A stretch of 64,000 bases of DNA, taken from contig CAWAUO010000011.1 of assembly GCA_963785245.1 (NCBI GenBank), positions 1 to 64,000 on the forward strand. Reading direction: 5' to 3'. The notes under the pieces were generated by a model. It saw only the letters and a list, made by a program, of their open reading frames with translations. It had not been told where the DNA came from and did no database searches. This stretch comes from JAHEEL01 sp963785245 (GTDB lineage: Bacteria > Actinomycetota > Acidimicrobiia > Spongiisociales > UBA5794). A program made the position numbers and the translations under genes. How positions within the stretch are numbered: the stretch's first letter is position 1; every line of letters starts with the position of its first letter. Shown here piece after piece: positions 31,976 to 39,780 of this stretch.

Positions 31976-34246
31976 CTACGACAGTTCGTTCACCCGATCC
32001 GTGCCCGGAGGATCGACCGGTCCGAACGCCGCCAGGTAGTTGGCGAGCGCCTGCAAGTCCACACCTCCATCGAGCCGCGGCGCGGTAATAGTGGCGAACG
32101 TATCGAAGTTGTCTCCGCCATCGGCAAGGAAGCTGTTCACCGTTACCTTGTACGTGGCGCTGTTGCTGAGCGCCACGCCGTTCAGCATCACGTTGCTCAC
32201 CGTCACCGCCGTGCAGGCACCGTCCGAGATCGTCTTGGAGAGATCGTACGTGAAGCCATCCGACACCCCAAGATGTAGGAATGGACGACTCGAACCGGAC
32301 GGCTGACATTGCTCCTCAAGTACCGAAACGATCTGAGCACCGGTCATCGGGAATGTCACCAACGTATTGCCGAATGGCTGGAACGTGAACGCTTCACCGT
32401 AGGTGACGACGCCGTCGCCCTCACCTCCAGATTCCGCGTACTTCAGGTCGGAACGGACACCGCCAGGATTCATGAACGCGACGACGGCACCGTTTGCCGA
32501 CGTTGCCCACTGCTGGGCGTCAGCGACCAGATTTCCCGCCGCCGACTCGACACCACGGTCGGATCCCGGTGGGTTGCCCCCGCGGAAGATATCGGCGCTG
32601 ATCGTCCCAATCGGAGTGTCACCAGCCGCGTCAACCAGCGGCTGCCATTTCGCGATGATCCTCGTCAACAGCGGATCCCGCTTCAAGTCAGCCTGGATGA
32701 CGGCATGGTTCACCGATGTGCTGAGGTCGCGATCCACGTCGTGTGTCCGCGGGTTGATGACAAGGTTCAGCTCCGAGACAACCCGACCATACGAGTACGC
32801 GCTCGTGACAATCCTCGGTTGACCAGCCGAATCATCCATCGAGCAGTTGTACGGCAGGTGTGTGTGGCCCGTGATCAGAGCGTCAATCTCGGGATCGAGG
32901 GCAGTGTTGATCTCCACGATCGGCCCCGAAATGCCGACACATGCATCGACATCACCGGGAGGCGGCGTCTGGGATCCACCCTCGTGCAAGAGCACGATGA
33001 TGGCCTCGACACCCTGGGCCTTCAGCATCGGAACGAGAGCGTTGGCCGTCTCGGCTTCGTCGAGGAAGTCCCAACCCTTGATACCGGCTGCTGCGACCAG
33101 AGTGTCAGTCGCCTCGAGTGTCATTCCGATGAAAGCTACATCCACGCCCTCAATGGTCTCGATCCAATACGGCGGCAACGGAGTGGCACCGGTGGTCTCG
33201 TCCACAACATTGGCCGCAAGCCATTGGAAGTCGGCACCCGGATACGGCGACTTCGGGAAATAGCAGCCGTCAACGGGGTGGCAACCGCCATTCTGCATAC
33301 GCAGCAACTCGGTGACACCTTCGTCGAACTCATGATTGCCGACGCTCGAAACGTCGAGACCAATTGCATTCAGCGATTCGACCGATGGCTCATCGTGGAA
33401 CAACCCTGAGAACGCCGGTGATCCGCCAATGAGGTCGCCGGCCGCCACGGTGAGGCTATTGCCCGAACGCAACTCCTTGAGCTTCGTCGCCAGGTACTCG
33501 GAACCGCCGGCGATCTCGCCGTCGACCGTGCCGGCCCCGTCCGCTTCGAGGTGACCGTGATAGTCGTTGAAGGCAAGAATCTGCAGATTGATGCCGTCCT
33601 CGGCAAGGCTGCGGTACAGGTACGCGGCCATCTGACCACGGGTTACCAAACCTGCGGGGCAGTACTTGTCGTTGGCCGGGGGGTTGCATCCGAGTGTGAT
33701 GCCCGCAGAGCCGATCTTGTCGATGTCATCCTCGAAGATCGAGCCGTCATCATCGGTGAACAGATCAGAGCCCGCTCCGTACTCCAGATCAAGGGCCCGC
33801 GACAGAAACGCGGCCATCTGGCCACGAGTGACATGCGCACCCGGGCAGTACTTGGAGTTGACCGGGGGGTTGCATCCGCGCGTGATCTCCGCTGTGCCGA
33901 CCATGTCGATGTCGTCTTCAAAGATCGAGTCGTCGTCATCAACGTACAGATCTGCACCTACCCCTTCAGTCAGGTGGAATGATCTTGCCAGGAACGCCGC
34001 CATTTGACCGCGGGTGACGAAGTCCTCGGGACAGTACTTGTCGTTGGCCGGTGGGTTGCAGCCATTGGTGTAGCCGTTTGCTGCCATCCACTCGATTTCG
34101 TCCTTGAATATGGAGTCGTCAATGTCGGTGAATGTGTCGCCTTCTGCCGAGGCGGCCACGGGCGCGAGCATCGCGAGGATCATCGCGACAGCAAACGCGA
34201 TCGTCATTAACCGGCGTGGGGTGTGGATTGTTGGATGCTTCTGCAT
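31976..34246 (-). CDS. Secreted 5'-nucleotidase/UshA-like metallophosphatase with three N-terminal surface repeats
   Basis: A 756-residue secreted protein. The signal peptide ends near ASAEG (about residue 35). Three repeats of about 57 residues follow, each with an acidic FTDIDDSIF-like strand, GCNPP, KYCP and VTRGQMAAFL. The metallophosphatase domain has AFNDYHGHLE, AAGDLIGGSP, SSVGNHEFDEG and ITGHTHLPY, and the nucleotidase C-terminal domain has NPGGVRSDL, TFQPFGNTL and NSFLADGGDNF. It should dephosphorylate extracellular nucleotides. The SLH-like repeats probably attach it to the cell surface. AAGGAGG precedes the ATG. Confidence 0.93.
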   Translation of the reverse strand: MQKHPTIHTPRRLMTIAFAVAMILAMLAPVAASAEGDTFTDIDDSIFKDEIEWMAANGYTNGCNPPANDKYCPEDFVTRGQMAAFLARSFHLTEGVGADLYVDDDDSIFEDDIDMVGTAEITRGCNPPVNSKYCPGAHVTRGQMAAFLSRALDLEYGAGSDLFTDDDGSIFEDDIDKIGSAGITLGCNPPANDKYCPAGLVTRGQMAAYLYRSLAEDGINLQILAFNDYHGHLEADGAGTVDGEIAGGSEYLATKLKELRSGNSLTVAAGDLIGGSPAFSGLFHDEPSVESLNAIGLDVSSVGNHEFDEGVTELLRMQNGGCHPVDGCYFPKSPYPGADFQWLAANVVDETTGATPLPPYWIETIEGVDVAFIGMTLEATDTLVAAAGIKGWDFLDEAETANALVPMLKAQGVEAIIVLLHEGGSQTPPPGDVDACVGISGPIVEINTALDPEIDALITGHTHLPYNCSMDDSAGQPRIVTSAYSYGRVVSELNLVINPRTHDVDRDLSTSVNHAVIQADLKRDPLLTRIIAKWQPLVDAAGDTPIGTISADIFRGGNPPGSDRGVESAAGNLVADAQQWATSANGAVVAFMNPGGVRSDLKYAESGGEGDGVVTYGEAFTFQPFGNTLVTFPMTGAQIVSVLEEQCQPSGSSRPFLHLGVSDGFTYDLSKTISDGACTAVTVSNVMLNGVALSNSATYKVTVNSFLADGGDNFDTFATITAPRLDGGVDLQALANYLAAFGPVDPPGTDRVNELS

Positions 34247-34468
34247 GAGTAGGTCCTCCTTGTCTACTCCAACGGAGATCGCCCGTGTGACTTGAATCCT
34301 CCTGTACGCCGCACCTCCAGCGTGAGATATCGGGCGTTGCGGCGGAATCTCCTCACATCCGCAATCTACTCTCCCAATTCACCCGGTGCAGGGGAGTCCG
34401 ACAAGGCCGTTCGAGAGGCCGCCTCCCCGAGGAATCGACGCCGCGGGCAAAGGGTCTAGGCTCCTCCC

Positions 34469-34870
34469 ATGCTGTGGATTCTTGCCTCTGAAGGCGGCAT
34501 CAAGATCGGCGACTTCGCGGTCGCCGAGACGATCGCCAACTGGATCGAACTCGCCGCCGTCTTGGCCATCACGATCGCCGTGATCGCCGCTCTCGTGGGC
34601 GCCCTGCGTACCCGGATGCAGTCCGATTGGACGGCCGCATTCCAGACGTTCAAGCGATACATGGGCTTGGGCCTCCTCATCGGACTCGACCTCCTGATCG
34701 CCGGAGACATCATCAAGACCGTGACCCTCGACCCAACGCTCGAGAACGCTGCTGTGCTCGGACTCCTCGTCCTCATCCGCACGTTCTTGAGTTGGACCAT
34801 CGTCCTCGAAGTCAACGGTTGTTGGCCATGGCAGTCACCGCCGGGATCGAGCAAGAACGAGGAGTTGTAG
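34469..34870 (+). CDS. DUF1622 family membrane protein
   Basis: A 133-residue protein with three membrane spans (about residues 25-45, 68-86 and 98-115) and the segment FKRYMGLGLLIGLDLLIAGDIIKTV typical of DUF1622. Function is unknown in the family. It is divergent from the nucleotidase gene and followed after 9 bases by a nucleotidyltransferase-like gene on the same strand. Confidence 0.9.
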   Translation: MLWILASEGGIKIGDFAVAETIANWIELAAVLAITIAVIAALVGALRTRMQSDWTAAFQTFKRYMGLGLLIGLDLLIAGDIIKTVTLDPTLENAAVLGLLVLIRTFLSWTIVLEVNGCWPWQSPPGSSKNEEL

Positions 34871-34879
34871 CCGTCCCCT

Positions 34880-35341
34880 GTGAATGATTCCGAGGCCCCC
34901 GATGCTCGGATGGAGGCGGATCATCCCAGTCTGATTGATCGGCTGCGATCCCTCGCACTCCCGCTCGGCTCATATGCCGTGTTCGGGAGCGGACCTCTCA
35001 TCGTTCGCGGCATCATCAAGGCCACGAACGATCTCGACGTGATCAGCCGCGGCGCGGCGTGGGACCGCGCGCGCCATCTCGGGGACGTGGTCTATCTCGA
35101 GGAACACGACGTCGAAATTGTGAGCTTCGACGACGGCGCGATCACGGTTGGGACGAGTTGGGCCTACGGCGAGTTCGACATTGATCTCCTGATCGACACG
35201 GCCGAGATCATCGACGGGCTGCCGTTCGTCCGACTCGAGCACGTCGTGCGGTACAAGGAGGCGGCGGCCCGCCCGAAGGACTTCGCCCACCTCAATGCGC
35301 TCACCGACTATCTGCGACACACCGATCAATCCCTAGGATGA
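34880..35341 (+). CDS. Nucleotidyltransferase-fold protein
   Basis: A 153-residue cytoplasmic protein starting at GTG, with GSGPLIVRGI followed by NDLDVISRG, where the DLD pair is the metal-binding motif of nucleotidyltransferase-fold proteins, and FDIDLLIDTAEII providing a third acid. No aminoglycoside or toxin partner is adjacent. The 3' end overlaps a small membrane gene by ATGA. The substrate is unknown; a role in modifying a small molecule or RNA is only inferred. Confidence 0.72.
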   Translation: MNDSEAPDARMEADHPSLIDRLRSLALPLGSYAVFGSGPLIVRGIIKATNDLDVISRGAAWDRARHLGDVVYLEEHDVEIVSFDDGAITVGTSWAYGEFDIDLLIDTAEIIDGLPFVRLEHVVRYKEAAARPKDFAHLNALTDYLRHTDQSLG

Positions 35342-35508
35342 TCGCCATGGACAATCTCAGGTCGTCAACTCCCCAGATCGGCTTGGCCATGGGCGTGTTC
35401 TTCGTCATCGTCGGTGTGATCCTCGGCAACTACGGAATCGTTGGACTCGGCGTGGTCGTTGGACTGGTCGGCTTCTTCGGCGCGGGTCTGCCTAACCCGC
35501 GAAGCTAG
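35338..35508 (+). CDS. Small two-span membrane protein
   Basis: A 56-codon gene starting at the ATGA overlap (or at the in-frame ATG 35347). The protein has two hydrophobic helices (IGLAMGVFFVIVGVILG and IVGLGVVVGLVGFFGAG) and ends NPRS. It overlaps the convergent haemolysin III gene end by 4 bases. No family is recognised; the coupling to the preceding gene supports translation. Confidence 0.65.
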   Translation: MIAMDNLRSSTPQIGLAMGVFFVIVGVILGNYGIVGLGVVVGLVGFFGAGLPNPRS

Positions 35509-36164
35509 GCAGACACGACCAGCGTAACTGCCAGGTAGTGCGCCACGAATGCGGCGACCGTCAGGACGTGGAACACCTCATGGAAGCCGAACCACTCGGG
35601 TGACGGATTCGGTCGTCTCGTCCCGTACACCACCGCCCCTGCGCTGTAGAGGACGCCGCCGAGCGCGATCAGGATCACCGCGACCACGCCGGCCCCTCGC
35701 ACGAGATCGGAGAGGTAGAAGACCGCTACCCAGCCGAGTGCGACATACACCGGCGTGTAGAGCCAGCGGGGCGCTCCCACCCACAAGACGCGAAACGCCA
35801 CTCCAATCAGCGCACCAATCCACACGATGAACAGCAGTACGCGCCCTCGCTCATCGGGCATCGCCAGCACAGCGAACGGCGTGTACGTGGCCGCAATGAT
35901 CAGGTAGATGTTCGAGTGATCCATCCGCCGCAGCACGCCCTCGACACCGGGTGTCCACGTGCCACGGTGAAGGAGAGCGCTCGTACCGAAGAGCAGGGCG
36001 GCGGCAAGCGCGAATAGTGCAACCGAGATCCGTTCCTCCGTCGAGTCGGCGGACACGAAGAGCGCGGATCCGCCGACGATCGCGGCCGGGAGCATCACAG
36101 CGTGGAGCCACCCGCGGAGTCGTGGCTTCTCTGGTGGTGCGGTGTTCTGTGCGACTTCGATCAC
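35505..36164 (-). CDS. Haemolysin III / PAQR family membrane protein
   Basis: A 219-residue protein with seven membrane spans. It has the PAQR metal-site residues: a Ser/His region in FGTSALLHRGTW and MDHSNIYLIIAATYTPF in the middle, and FGFHEVFHVLTVAAFVAHY near the C-terminus, with the conserved HxxxH. Bacterial members (YqfA-like) influence membrane lipid homeostasis; the haemolysin name is historical. Confidence 0.92.
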   Translation of the reverse strand: MIEVAQNTAPPEKPRLRGWLHAVMLPAAIVGGSALFVSADSTEERISVALFALAAALLFGTSALLHRGTWTPGVEGVLRRMDHSNIYLIIAATYTPFAVLAMPDERGRVLLFIVWIGALIGVAFRVLWVGAPRWLYTPVYVALGWVAVFYLSDLVRGAGVVAVILIALGGVLYSAGAVVYGTRRPNPSPEWFGFHEVFHVLTVAAFVAHYLAVTLVVSA

Positions 36165-36252
36165 GGTTGGAAGCTATCCACCACTACCGAATACCAACTC
36201 TCAACGGGGAGCGCGACGGACTCGCAGGGCCCATGCGGACTAGCTTGGGGTC

Positions 36253-36726
36253 GTGACCGATCGCGACGCCCTCCTGACCCGTTCGTTCGAACTCGCCGCC
36301 GAGGCGCGGGCCGAGGGCGATCACCCATTCGGGGCACTCTTCGCTATCGACGGCGAAAACGTCGCCGAGGCCAGGAACCGGGTCAACACCGATCACGATA
36401 TCACCGCACACGCCGAGACACACCTCGTACGGATTCTGGAGCGTCAGAGTCTCTTCGACCGCCTCGCTGAGGGAACGGTCTATGCGTCGTGTGAACCGTG
36501 TCCGATGTGTGTGGGGTCGATGTTCTGGGCCGGGGTCCGTCGGGTGACCTACGGGCTTTCGGCCGTCCGTCTCATGGATCTTGCGAGTGCACCGGGACAG
36601 ACGCCCATGGGCTTCGCCCTCACCGCGCGCTCCCTCGGCGCAGCCGCTACACCGCCGATGCAGTTCGACGGACCCTGCCGCGAGGACGAGGCAGCGCTCC
36701 CCCACATAGGTTTCTGGGTTCCCTGA
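36253..36726 (+). CDS. Nucleoside/tRNA deaminase-family zinc enzyme
   Basis: A 157-residue CMP/dCMP deaminase-fold protein with HAETHLVRIL (zinc His plus catalytic Glu) and CEPCPMC (two zinc Cys), as in TadA-like and guanine/cytosine deaminases. The DHPFGALFAIDGE N-terminal strand also fits. It is slightly more like the guanine deaminase branch because the C-terminal part (FALTARSLGAAATPP) differs from TadA. It starts at GTG. An adenine deaminase-like gene lies 450 bases downstream. Confidence 0.85.
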   Translation: MTDRDALLTRSFELAAEARAEGDHPFGALFAIDGENVAEARNRVNTDHDITAHAETHLVRILERQSLFDRLAEGTVYASCEPCPMCVGSMFWAGVRRVTYGLSAVRLMDLASAPGQTPMGFALTARSLGAAATPPMQFDGPCREDEAALPHIGFWVP

Positions 36727-36839
36727 CTCGAGTCCTGGAGATTGTTTGCTCTTGTCTGCTTACATGGTGATCACTACACGCGAATCGCGGAGCCGCGTTG
36801 CCGAGCTTCCGCCAAGCGAGAATGAGGAGGTCCCGGAGC

Positions 36840-37109
36840 ATGGGAACCATCATCGGGACAGTCATCGGCGGCCTCATCATGGGCCTCATTCTTGGACCCC
36901 TTGCGCGTCTGGTCATCCCCGGCAAACAAGACATCTCCCTCATAGGAACGATCTTGGTCGGTGCCGGTGCCGCGATCGTCGGTGGGTTGATTGCCGATTG
37001 GATCGGCGTCGGTGAAACCTCAGGTATCGACTGGATCAAGCTGTTCATCCAGTTCGCCCTTGCCGTGTTCGGCATCCTTGGCTTCGCGAAGGCATCTGAC
37101 AGCACGTAG
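36840..37109 (+). CDS. GlsB/YeaQ/YmgE family membrane protein
   Basis: An 89-residue protein with three spans and the Transgly_assoc pattern LIMGLILGPLARLVIPGKQD, IGTILVGAGAAIVGGLIADW. The family is linked to general stress responses, with unknown activity. The start at 36840 follows GAGGAGG; an in-frame upstream ATG at 36798 is less likely. Confidence 0.87.
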   Translation: MGTIIGTVIGGLIMGLILGPLARLVIPGKQDISLIGTILVGAGAAIVGGLIADWIGVGETSGIDWIKLFIQFALAVFGILGFAKASDST

Positions 37110-37174
37110 GAGCAATTCGACAGACGGTCGTGGCCCGACGCGCTCGGAGCACCTCGACCAAGTTGAGTGGATCC

Positions 37175-38182
37175 ATGGATACTGCAACGTTCGTCCGCTC
37201 CCTGCCCAAAGCCGAACTCCACCTCCATATCGAGGGCACTCTCGAACCGGAGCTGATGTTCGACCTCGCCGCCCGCAACGGCATTGACCTGCCGTTCGCC
37301 GGCGTCGAGGAAGTCCGTTCGGCATATGAGTTCACCGACCTCCAGTCGTTCCTCGACATCTACTACCAGGGGACCGCCGTCCTGGTCACGGAGCGGGACT
37401 TCTTCGACTTGATGTCCGCCTACCTCGAGCGCGCGGTTGCGGACGGTGTCCGTCGTGCCGAGATCTTCTTCGACCCGCAGACCCACACCGAACGTGGAAT
37501 CGACTTCTCGGTGTTCATGGGCGGGTTCACGCGGGCAATCGAGACGGCTCGGGATCGCTGGGGCATCTCGGCGGCGTTGATCATGTGCTTCCTTCGCCAC
37601 CTCCCCGGCGAAGCGGCGGTCTCCACGTGGGAAGAAGCCGGGTCCTACGTCGACCAGGTCATCGCCGTCGGCCTCGACTCGGGCGAGGTCGGCAATCCGC
37701 CCGAGCGGTTTTCGGAGGCCTATCACCTCGCGCGAGACGCGGGCCTCCACGCCGTTGCCCATGCCGGGGAGGAGGGTCCGCCTGCCTACATCGCCGGGGC
37801 GCTCGATACCCTCGGCGCCGAACGCATCGATCACGGCGTCCGTTGCACAGAGGACCCGGAACTCGTCGAGCGTCTCGCCAGGGAGCAGATCCCGCTGACG
37901 ATGTGCCCGCTCTCGAACCTGAAGCTCCGAGTGTTCGATCAACTCGCCGACCACAACCTGAAGGACCTACTCGATCGGGGTGTCCTCGTGACGATCAACT
38001 CCGACGATCCCGCGTACTTCGGCGGCTACGTGCTCGACAACTACATCGCCATCGCCGAGGCCCTGGACCTGAGTCGCGACGACCTCGTCACGCTCGCCGG
38101 CAACTCGATCAGGGCAACGTTTCTGGCGGGAGAGGAGAAGGCGGCACTCCTCGCCGAACTCGAGTCGGTCACCGCCGGCTGA
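37175..38182 (+). CDS. Adenine deaminase (adenosine deaminase family)
   Basis: A 335-residue amidohydrolase. It has ELHLHIEGTLEPEL near residue 12-25 (zinc HxH), FDPQTHTERG, AHAGEEGPP (catalytic Glu context), HGVRC and INSDDPAYFGG (zinc Asp). The IEGTLEPE form and CPLSNLKLRVF are more typical of the adenine deaminase branch than of adenosine deaminases. It would convert adenine to hypoxanthine with ammonia release in purine salvage. Confidence 0.9.
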   Translation: MDTATFVRSLPKAELHLHIEGTLEPELMFDLAARNGIDLPFAGVEEVRSAYEFTDLQSFLDIYYQGTAVLVTERDFFDLMSAYLERAVADGVRRAEIFFDPQTHTERGIDFSVFMGGFTRAIETARDRWGISAALIMCFLRHLPGEAAVSTWEEAGSYVDQVIAVGLDSGEVGNPPERFSEAYHLARDAGLHAVAHAGEEGPPAYIAGALDTLGAERIDHGVRCTEDPELVERLAREQIPLTMCPLSNLKLRVFDQLADHNLKDLLDRGVLVTINSDDPAYFGGYVLDNYIAIAEALDLSRDDLVTLAGNSIRATFLAGEEKAALLAELESVTAG

Positions 38183-38305
38183 TCGCTCCTCGCCTTCGAA
38201 CACAAGTTCATACGGGTGTGATCTCCAGTGAACGGTCGACACCGACGGCGCCGGACAGGAGACCGCGGACTTGCGCTCGATTCGCGAGCGCCCGAGACTC
38301 GTGAC

Positions 38306-39739
38306 ATGGAACGTTTCACTCACCGCCGAGCCCAGTTCGCCGCAGCCATCGAGGGCGGCATCGCCGTGGTACCCGCTGCCAACGAGGTCGCCCGCAACGA
38401 CGACGTCACCTTCGAATTCAGACAGTCATCGGACTTCTACTTCCTCACCGGCTTTGACGAACCTGACGCAATTGCGCTCTTCGATCCCGGCCACGAGATG
38501 CCGTACGTCCTGTTCGTCCGTCCCCGCGACCCGGAAATGGAGGCCTGGAACGGGCGACGCGCCGGAGTCGATGGCGCCATGACCGATTTCGATGCGGACG
38601 TCGCCTATCCGATCGCCGACTTCGACAAGATCCTTCGCGATCGACTCAGAGGTCGTGCGACGTTGTGGTTCGACGTCGATTCGTCGATCAATGGCCGTGT
38701 CCTGAGCGCTCTCAAGCAGGCCCGCGGTTTCAAGGCCCGCACCGGAATCACGGTCCCCTCTTCAATCGCAGATCCGTCGACGATCCTCGACGAACTACGG
38801 CTGATCAAGTCGCCCGATGAGATCGTGGCCCTGCGTTCGGCGTGCCGCGTCTCGGCAGCGGGTCATGCCGAGGCGATCCGATTCGCCGCTCCCGGTCGTG
38901 CAGAGCACGACGTCCAAGCTGCCATGGAGTACATGTTCCGGTCATGTGGGGCCGTGCGAGAGGGCTATCCGTCGATCGTCGCCTCCGGTAGCAACGCTTG
39001 CATCCTTCACTACACCGAGAACGACCGCTTGATGGAGGACGGCGATCTCCTCCTGATCGATGCCGCCGCCGAAATCGGGTACCTGTCGGCGGACATCACC
39101 AGGACGTTCCCGGTCAATGGCCGATTCACGGCACCGCAGCGGGCGGTCTATGACGTCGTTCTCGCTGCTCAGGAGTCCGTGATCGATGTCTGTCGGCCGG
39201 GGCTGCCGTTCACCGACATGCACGACATCGCCGTGCGAGTTCTCACCGAGGGGATGGTGGACCTCGGCCTGCTCCCCGGACCGGTCGAAGACGCAGTCGC
39301 CTACGGCTGGTACCGGGAGTTCTACTTCCATGGCACCGGCCACTGGCTCGGGATGGACGTCCACGACTCCGGCGCCTACCGGGTCGACGGCGCCGGACGA
39401 CCACTCGCCGCGGGGATGGTATTCACCGTGGAGCCGGGTATCTACGTGGCGCCGGAGAAACAGACGCTGACACTTCCGAAGGTTCCATTTGATGCGGACG
39501 CCGAGCGAGATCTCGCCTACGAGGTCGGAGGAGCCGAAGCGAAGAGCATCATCGAGGGTCGTAGGGCCGGTGCCGAGACCGTGACCCATCCGGTTCCGGA
39601 AGAGTTCCTCGGGATCGGGGTGCGGATTGAGGACGATCTGCTCGTCACTGAGACGGGTTGCGAGAACCTCACGAGGGACGTGCCGGTCGACCCCGATGAG
39701 ATTGAGGCGCTCTGGCGGGTGTCGCGAAGCGCCAAGTAG
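38306..39739 (+). CDS. pepP: Xaa-Pro aminopeptidase (M24B)
   Basis: A 477-residue aminopeptidase P. The N-terminal creatinase-like domain has SSDFYFLTGFDEPDAI. The M24 catalytic domain carries the metal ligands LLIDAAAEIGYLSADITRTFP (two Asp), GTGHWLGMDVHD (His), FTVEPGIYV (Glu) and GVRIEDDLLVT (Glu). It removes an N-terminal residue ahead of proline. ATG 38306 starts the conserved protein; the upstream in-frame part is Arg-rich and unlikely. Confidence 0.93.
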   Translation: MERFTHRRAQFAAAIEGGIAVVPAANEVARNDDVTFEFRQSSDFYFLTGFDEPDAIALFDPGHEMPYVLFVRPRDPEMEAWNGRRAGVDGAMTDFDADVAYPIADFDKILRDRLRGRATLWFDVDSSINGRVLSALKQARGFKARTGITVPSSIADPSTILDELRLIKSPDEIVALRSACRVSAAGHAEAIRFAAPGRAEHDVQAAMEYMFRSCGAVREGYPSIVASGSNACILHYTENDRLMEDGDLLLIDAAAEIGYLSADITRTFPVNGRFTAPQRAVYDVVLAAQESVIDVCRPGLPFTDMHDIAVRVLTEGMVDLGLLPGPVEDAVAYGWYREFYFHGTGHWLGMDVHDSGAYRVDGAGRPLAAGMVFTVEPGIYVAPEKQTLTLPKVPFDADAERDLAYEVGGAEAKSIIEGRRAGAETVTHPVPEEFLGIGVRIEDDLLVTETGCENLTRDVPVDPDEIEALWRVSRSAK

Positions 39740-39780
39740 CGGTCGGGAGACCAGACAGGGACACCAGGAACGCTGCGGCG

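Noticed and set aside
34247..34468. Possible riboswitch in the leader of the surface nucleotidase
   Set aside because: The region was read for known aptamer cores and none was recognised; only a ribosome site close to the ATG is clear.
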